NCBI GenBank assembly: GCA_018883705.1
Contig: JAHLFQ010000127.1
Span: 1-8,060 of the forward strand
Length of the DNA: 8,060 nt
From: Candidatus Cellulosilyticum pullistercoris
GTDB lineage: Bacteria; Bacillota; Clostridia; Lachnospirales; Cellulosilyticaceae
Direction of reading: 5' to 3'
Below the pieces are notes generated by a model that saw only the letters and a program-made list of their open reading frames with translations, ran no database searches and was not told where the DNA came from. The translations under genes and the position numbers were made by a program. Each line of letters begins with the position of its first letter. The first letter of the stretch is position 1. Positions 5,585 to 8,060 of this stretch are shown in pieces.

Positions 5585-5598
5585 TGAAAGCACTTACA
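5585..5598. promoter_or_regulatory. LacI-type operator 2, at the lacI-uxaC start site
   Basis: TGAAAG-CA-CTTACA begins 5 bases after the TATAAT box. Its right half is identical to operator 1 and its left half has one mismatch, so it is probably the slightly weaker site. The two operator centres are 110 bp apart. Confidence 0.78.
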
Positions 5599-5609
5599 TA
5601 ACACAAATG

Positions 5610-5615
5610 AAAGGA
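5610..5615 (+). promoter_or_regulatory. Ribosome binding site supporting the TTG start of the regulator
   Basis: AAAGGA lies 10 bases before TTG 5626. The first residues after this TTG (NIYDIATKAGVS) begin the DNA-binding domain at its usual place, so the TTG is needed. No ATG upstream would fit better. Confidence 0.75.
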
Positions 5616-5625
5616 TGAAGTACTA

Positions 5626-6621
5626 TTGAATATTTATGATATTGCCACTAAAGCTGGAGTCTCTATTGCAACAGTCTCTAGAGTATTGAACGGCAGTCCA
5701 AACGTAAGCGCTAAAACGAAGGAAAAGGTCTTACGTGTTATTAACGAAGAAGGCTATACACCTAATATCTTCGCACGTGGCCTTAATCTTAATACCATGA
5801 AAATGATTGGTATCTTATGTACGGACGTTTCCGATATTTATTATGCTAAGGCTGTTTCTATTATTGAAAATGCTTTAAGACAATATGGATATGATTCATT
5901 ACTTTGTTCAACAGGAAATAAACTAGGGGATAAACAAAAGTATATCGACTTACTTTTAGCTAAGCGTGTCGATGCACTTATTATAATTGGTTCTACCTTT
6001 AAAGAAGAAAGTGATAACTCTCACATTGAAAAAGCTGCTTCTAAGGTACCTACCATTATTATAAATGGGCTCATCGATGTCCCTAATACTTATTGTGTAA
6101 CCTGTGATGAATACACTGCTATGTATGAAAATGTAGTAGCACTTATTAAGAAGGGCTGTCATGACATTCTTTACTTATATGATGTGGAAAGTTACAGTGG
6201 TATGCAAAAGTTAAATGGTTACCGTGCTGCCCTTAAAGATTGCGGTCTTCCTGTTCCTTCTGCATTAACCCTTAAAGTAGATAAAGAACCTGCTTCTATT
6301 GAGGCAGCTGTCACTCATCTTATGAATAAGGGAATTCCTTTCTCTGCTGTTTTAGCTTCTGAGGATTTACTTGCTATTTCTGCAATGCATGCACTTTATA
6401 AAAAAGGGTATAAAGTTCCCGAGGATATACCTGTAATAGGTTTTAATAATTCCTTATTATGTGAATGTAGCATGCCAAAGCTTACAAGTGTTGATAACAT
6501 GGTAGATACCTTATGTAATACAGCAATAAATGTGCTTCGCGATGTATTTGATAACAAAACTGTTACCCCTAAGATGACTCTCTCTGCCAAACTAGTAGAA
6601 CGAGACACCTTTAAACTATAA
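5626..6621 (+). CDS. LacI-family transcriptional regulator of the hexuronate locus
   Basis: The 331-residue protein is a typical full-length LacI/GalR regulator. The helix-turn-helix occupies about residues 3-24 (IYDIATKAGVSIATVSRVLNG), and the hinge helix follows at about 45-54 (TPNIFARGLN), where Leu53 sits at the position of the minor-groove intercalating leucine. The rest is a periplasmic-binding-protein-like sensor domain from about residue 60 (KMIGILCTDVS) to the end, including VDALIIIG, TIIINGLID, AVLASEDLLAISAMHAL and IPVIGFNN. It starts at TTG 5626, which may keep its level low. It is transcribed divergently from uxaB and is followed after 21 bases by uxaC. The two palindromes at the divergent start sites are its likely operators, so it probably represses both transcripts until a hexuronate pathway intermediate binds. 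The effector cannot be read from sequence. A specific name such as KdgR or UxaR is not justified. Confidence 0.92.
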   Translation: MNIYDIATKAGVSIATVSRVLNGSPNVSAKTKEKVLRVINEEGYTPNIFARGLNLNTMKMIGILCTDVSDIYYAKAVSIIENALRQYGYDSLLCSTGNKLGDKQKYIDLLLAKRVDALIIIGSTFKEESDNSHIEKAASKVPTIIINGLIDVPNTYCVTCDEYTAMYENVVALIKKGCHDILYLYDVESYSGMQKLNGYRAALKDCGLPVPSALTLKVDKEPASIEAAVTHLMNKGIPFSAVLASEDLLAISAMHALYKKGYKVPEDIPVIGFNNSLLCECSMPKLTSVDNMVDTLCNTAINVLRDVFDNKTVTPKMTLSAKLVERDTFKL

Positions 6622-6642
6622 AAATTTTAAGGAGATTGAATC

Positions 6643-8049
6643 ATGAAACAATTTATGGACAAAGATTTTTTATTATCAAATGAAACAGCAAAAACCTTAT
6701 ATCATGAGTATGCAGCAAAAATGCCTATCATTGACTACCACTGTCATATCAATCCTGCTGAAATTGCTGAAAACAGACAGTTCAAAAACATCACTGAAGT
6801 ATGGCTTGGTGGAGATCACTACAAATGGCGTGCAATGCGTTCAAATGGTGTAGATGAAAAATACATTACTGGTGATGCAACAGATAGAGAAAAATTCCAA
6901 AAATGGGCTGAAACACTTCCAAAAGCTATTGGTAACCCTCTTTACCACTGGACACACCTTGAACTTAGAAAATACTTTGGTTATGAAGGTGTATTAAACG
7001 GAGAAACTGCTGAAGAAGTTTGGAATCTTTGTAATGAAAAATTACAATCAGGAAAGTTAAATGTAAGAGATATCATTGATATGTCTGATGTTAAATTAAT
7101 TTGTACAACAGATGATCCTGTTGACAGTCTTGAATACCACAAAAAAATTGCTGCTGATAGCACATGCAATGTGAAAGTTCTTCCAGCATGGAGACCAGAT
7201 AAAGTTGTTAATATTGAAAAAGAAACTTTCGCTTCTTACATAAGACATCTTGCAGAAGTAAGTGAGATTGCTATTACAAATCTTGAAAGCTTATTTGTTG
7301 CTTTAAATATTCGTTTAGACTTCTTCCATGATATGGGTTGCCGTGCATCTGACCATGGTCTTGACTATGTACTTTATAATGCAGCTCCAGCTGAAGAAGT
7401 AGATGGTATCTTCAAAAAAGCTTTAGCTGGTGAAACTATTTCTCATGACGAAATGGAAAAATACAAAACAGCTCTTTTAGTTTTCTTCGGAGAAGCTTAT
7501 GCTAAACGTGGATGGGTAATGCAACTTCACTATGGTGCAATCCGTGATAATAACAAAGCTATGTTTGCTAAACTTGGTCCTGACACAGGATTTGACTGCA
7601 TCAATACTCGTAACTGTGCAGAAGGAACAGCTGCATTCCTTAATGCTTTACAAGCAAAAAATCAACTTCCAAAAACAATTATTTATTCATTAAATCCTAA
7701 TGATAATGCATCAATCGGAACTATTTTAGGATGCTTCCAAGGCTCTGAAGTAGCTGGTAAAATCCAACAAGGTTCTGCTTGGTGGTTCAATGATACAAAA
7801 CAAGGTATGATTGATCAAATGACAAGTCTTGCTAACCTTTCAGTTCTTGGTAACTTTGTAGGTATGCTTACAGACTCAAGAAGTTTCTTATCTTATACAA
7901 GACACGATTATTTCAGACGTATCCTTTGTAACTTACTTGGTACATGGGTAGAAAATGGTGAATATCCAGCTGATATGACTACACTTGGTCAAATTGTATC
8001 AGATATTTCTTTCAACAATACAAACAATTACTTTGGTTTTAACGCTTAA
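6643..8049 (+). CDS. uxaC: Glucuronate/galacturonate isomerase (uronate isomerase)
   Basis: UxaC isomerises D-galacturonate to D-tagaturonate and D-glucuronate to D-fructuronate (EC 5.3.1.12), the entry step of the cytosolic isomerase pathway. The 468-residue protein is the normal family length (E. coli 470). It belongs to the amidohydrolase superfamily: the metal motif His33-x-His35 is in IDYHCHI. Other conserved stretches are GDHYKWRAMRSNGV, NPLYHWTHLELR, TTDDPVDSLE, KVLPAWRPDK, LGPDTGFDCIN, GSAWWFND and MLTDSRSFLSYTRHDYFRR. The last of these carries the conserved Asp and Arg residues near the C-terminus. AAGGAG at 6629-6634 is 8 bases before the ATG. It is probably co-transcribed with the regulator upstream, whose product would then control it in a feedback loop. 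The gene is complete; only 11 bases follow, so any terminator or further gene is outside the window. Confidence 0.97.
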   Translation: MKQFMDKDFLLSNETAKTLYHEYAAKMPIIDYHCHINPAEIAENRQFKNITEVWLGGDHYKWRAMRSNGVDEKYITGDATDREKFQKWAETLPKAIGNPLYHWTHLELRKYFGYEGVLNGETAEEVWNLCNEKLQSGKLNVRDIIDMSDVKLICTTDDPVDSLEYHKKIAADSTCNVKVLPAWRPDKVVNIEKETFASYIRHLAEVSEIAITNLESLFVALNIRLDFFHDMGCRASDHGLDYVLYNAAPAEEVDGIFKKALAGETISHDEMEKYKTALLVFFGEAYAKRGWVMQLHYGAIRDNNKAMFAKLGPDTGFDCINTRNCAEGTAAFLNALQAKNQLPKTIIYSLNPNDNASIGTILGCFQGSEVAGKIQQGSAWWFNDTKQGMIDQMTSLANLSVLGNFVGMLTDSRSFLSYTRHDYFRRILCNLLGTWVENGEYPADMTTLGQIVSDISFNNTNNYFGFNA

Positions 8050-8060
8050 TCATAAAAAAG

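Overview
The window is low-GC DNA (roughly one third G+C by eye) with strong AAGGAG-type ribosome sites, TTGACT/TATAAT promoters and U-tailed hairpin terminators. This points to a Firmicute, most likely an anaerobic pectin-using member of the Clostridia. The genus cannot be fixed from this sequence. Bases 15-47 are an exact Illumina Nextera/Tn5 adapter, so the left end is a contaminated contig end and not genomic sequence.

Layout from left to right: adapter (1-47); the last 71-72 codons of a pectinesterase on the plus strand (48-265); a bidirectional hairpin terminator (271-320); a minus-strand xylose-isomerase-like TIM-barrel protein of unknown substrate (351-1178); a 369-base AT-rich gap with that gene's probable promoter and the terminator of the operon to its right; a minus-strand operon read right to left as uxaB (3979-5445), uxaA (2538-3974), kduI (1548-2378); a divergent control region (5446-5625); and a plus-strand lacI-family regulator (5626-6621) followed 21 bases later by uxaC (6643-8049). 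The window ends 11 bases after uxaC.

Together these genes form a pectin/hexuronate catabolic locus. Pectinesterase removes methyl esters from pectin. UxaC converts galacturonate to tagaturonate (or glucuronate to fructuronate), UxaB reduces tagaturonate to altronate, and UxaA dehydrates altronate to 2-keto-3-deoxygluconate. KduI serves the parallel lyase branch by isomerising 5-keto-4-deoxyuronate made from unsaturated galacturonate. KduD, KdgK, KdgA, lyases and transporters are not in the window.

The best regulatory signal lies between uxaB and lacI. Two consensus-like promoters face apart, each with a 17-base spacer, and each has a 14-bp LacI-type operator (TGTAAGCACTTACA and TGAAAGCACTTACA) at its predicted start site. 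The elements are arranged almost symmetrically about position 5537. The simplest reading is that the encoded LacI-family protein represses both its own uxaC transcript and the uxaB-uxaA-kduI operon, although the sites also resemble CcpA cre boxes. Four minus-strand genes have plausible in-frame starts upstream of their Shine-Dalgarno sequences; I moved those starts downstream. The enzymes are recognisable family members. The least explained items are the TIM-barrel gene, the symmetric divergent promoter and the hairpins between uxaA and kduI. I see no mobile element, CRISPR array or RNA gene.
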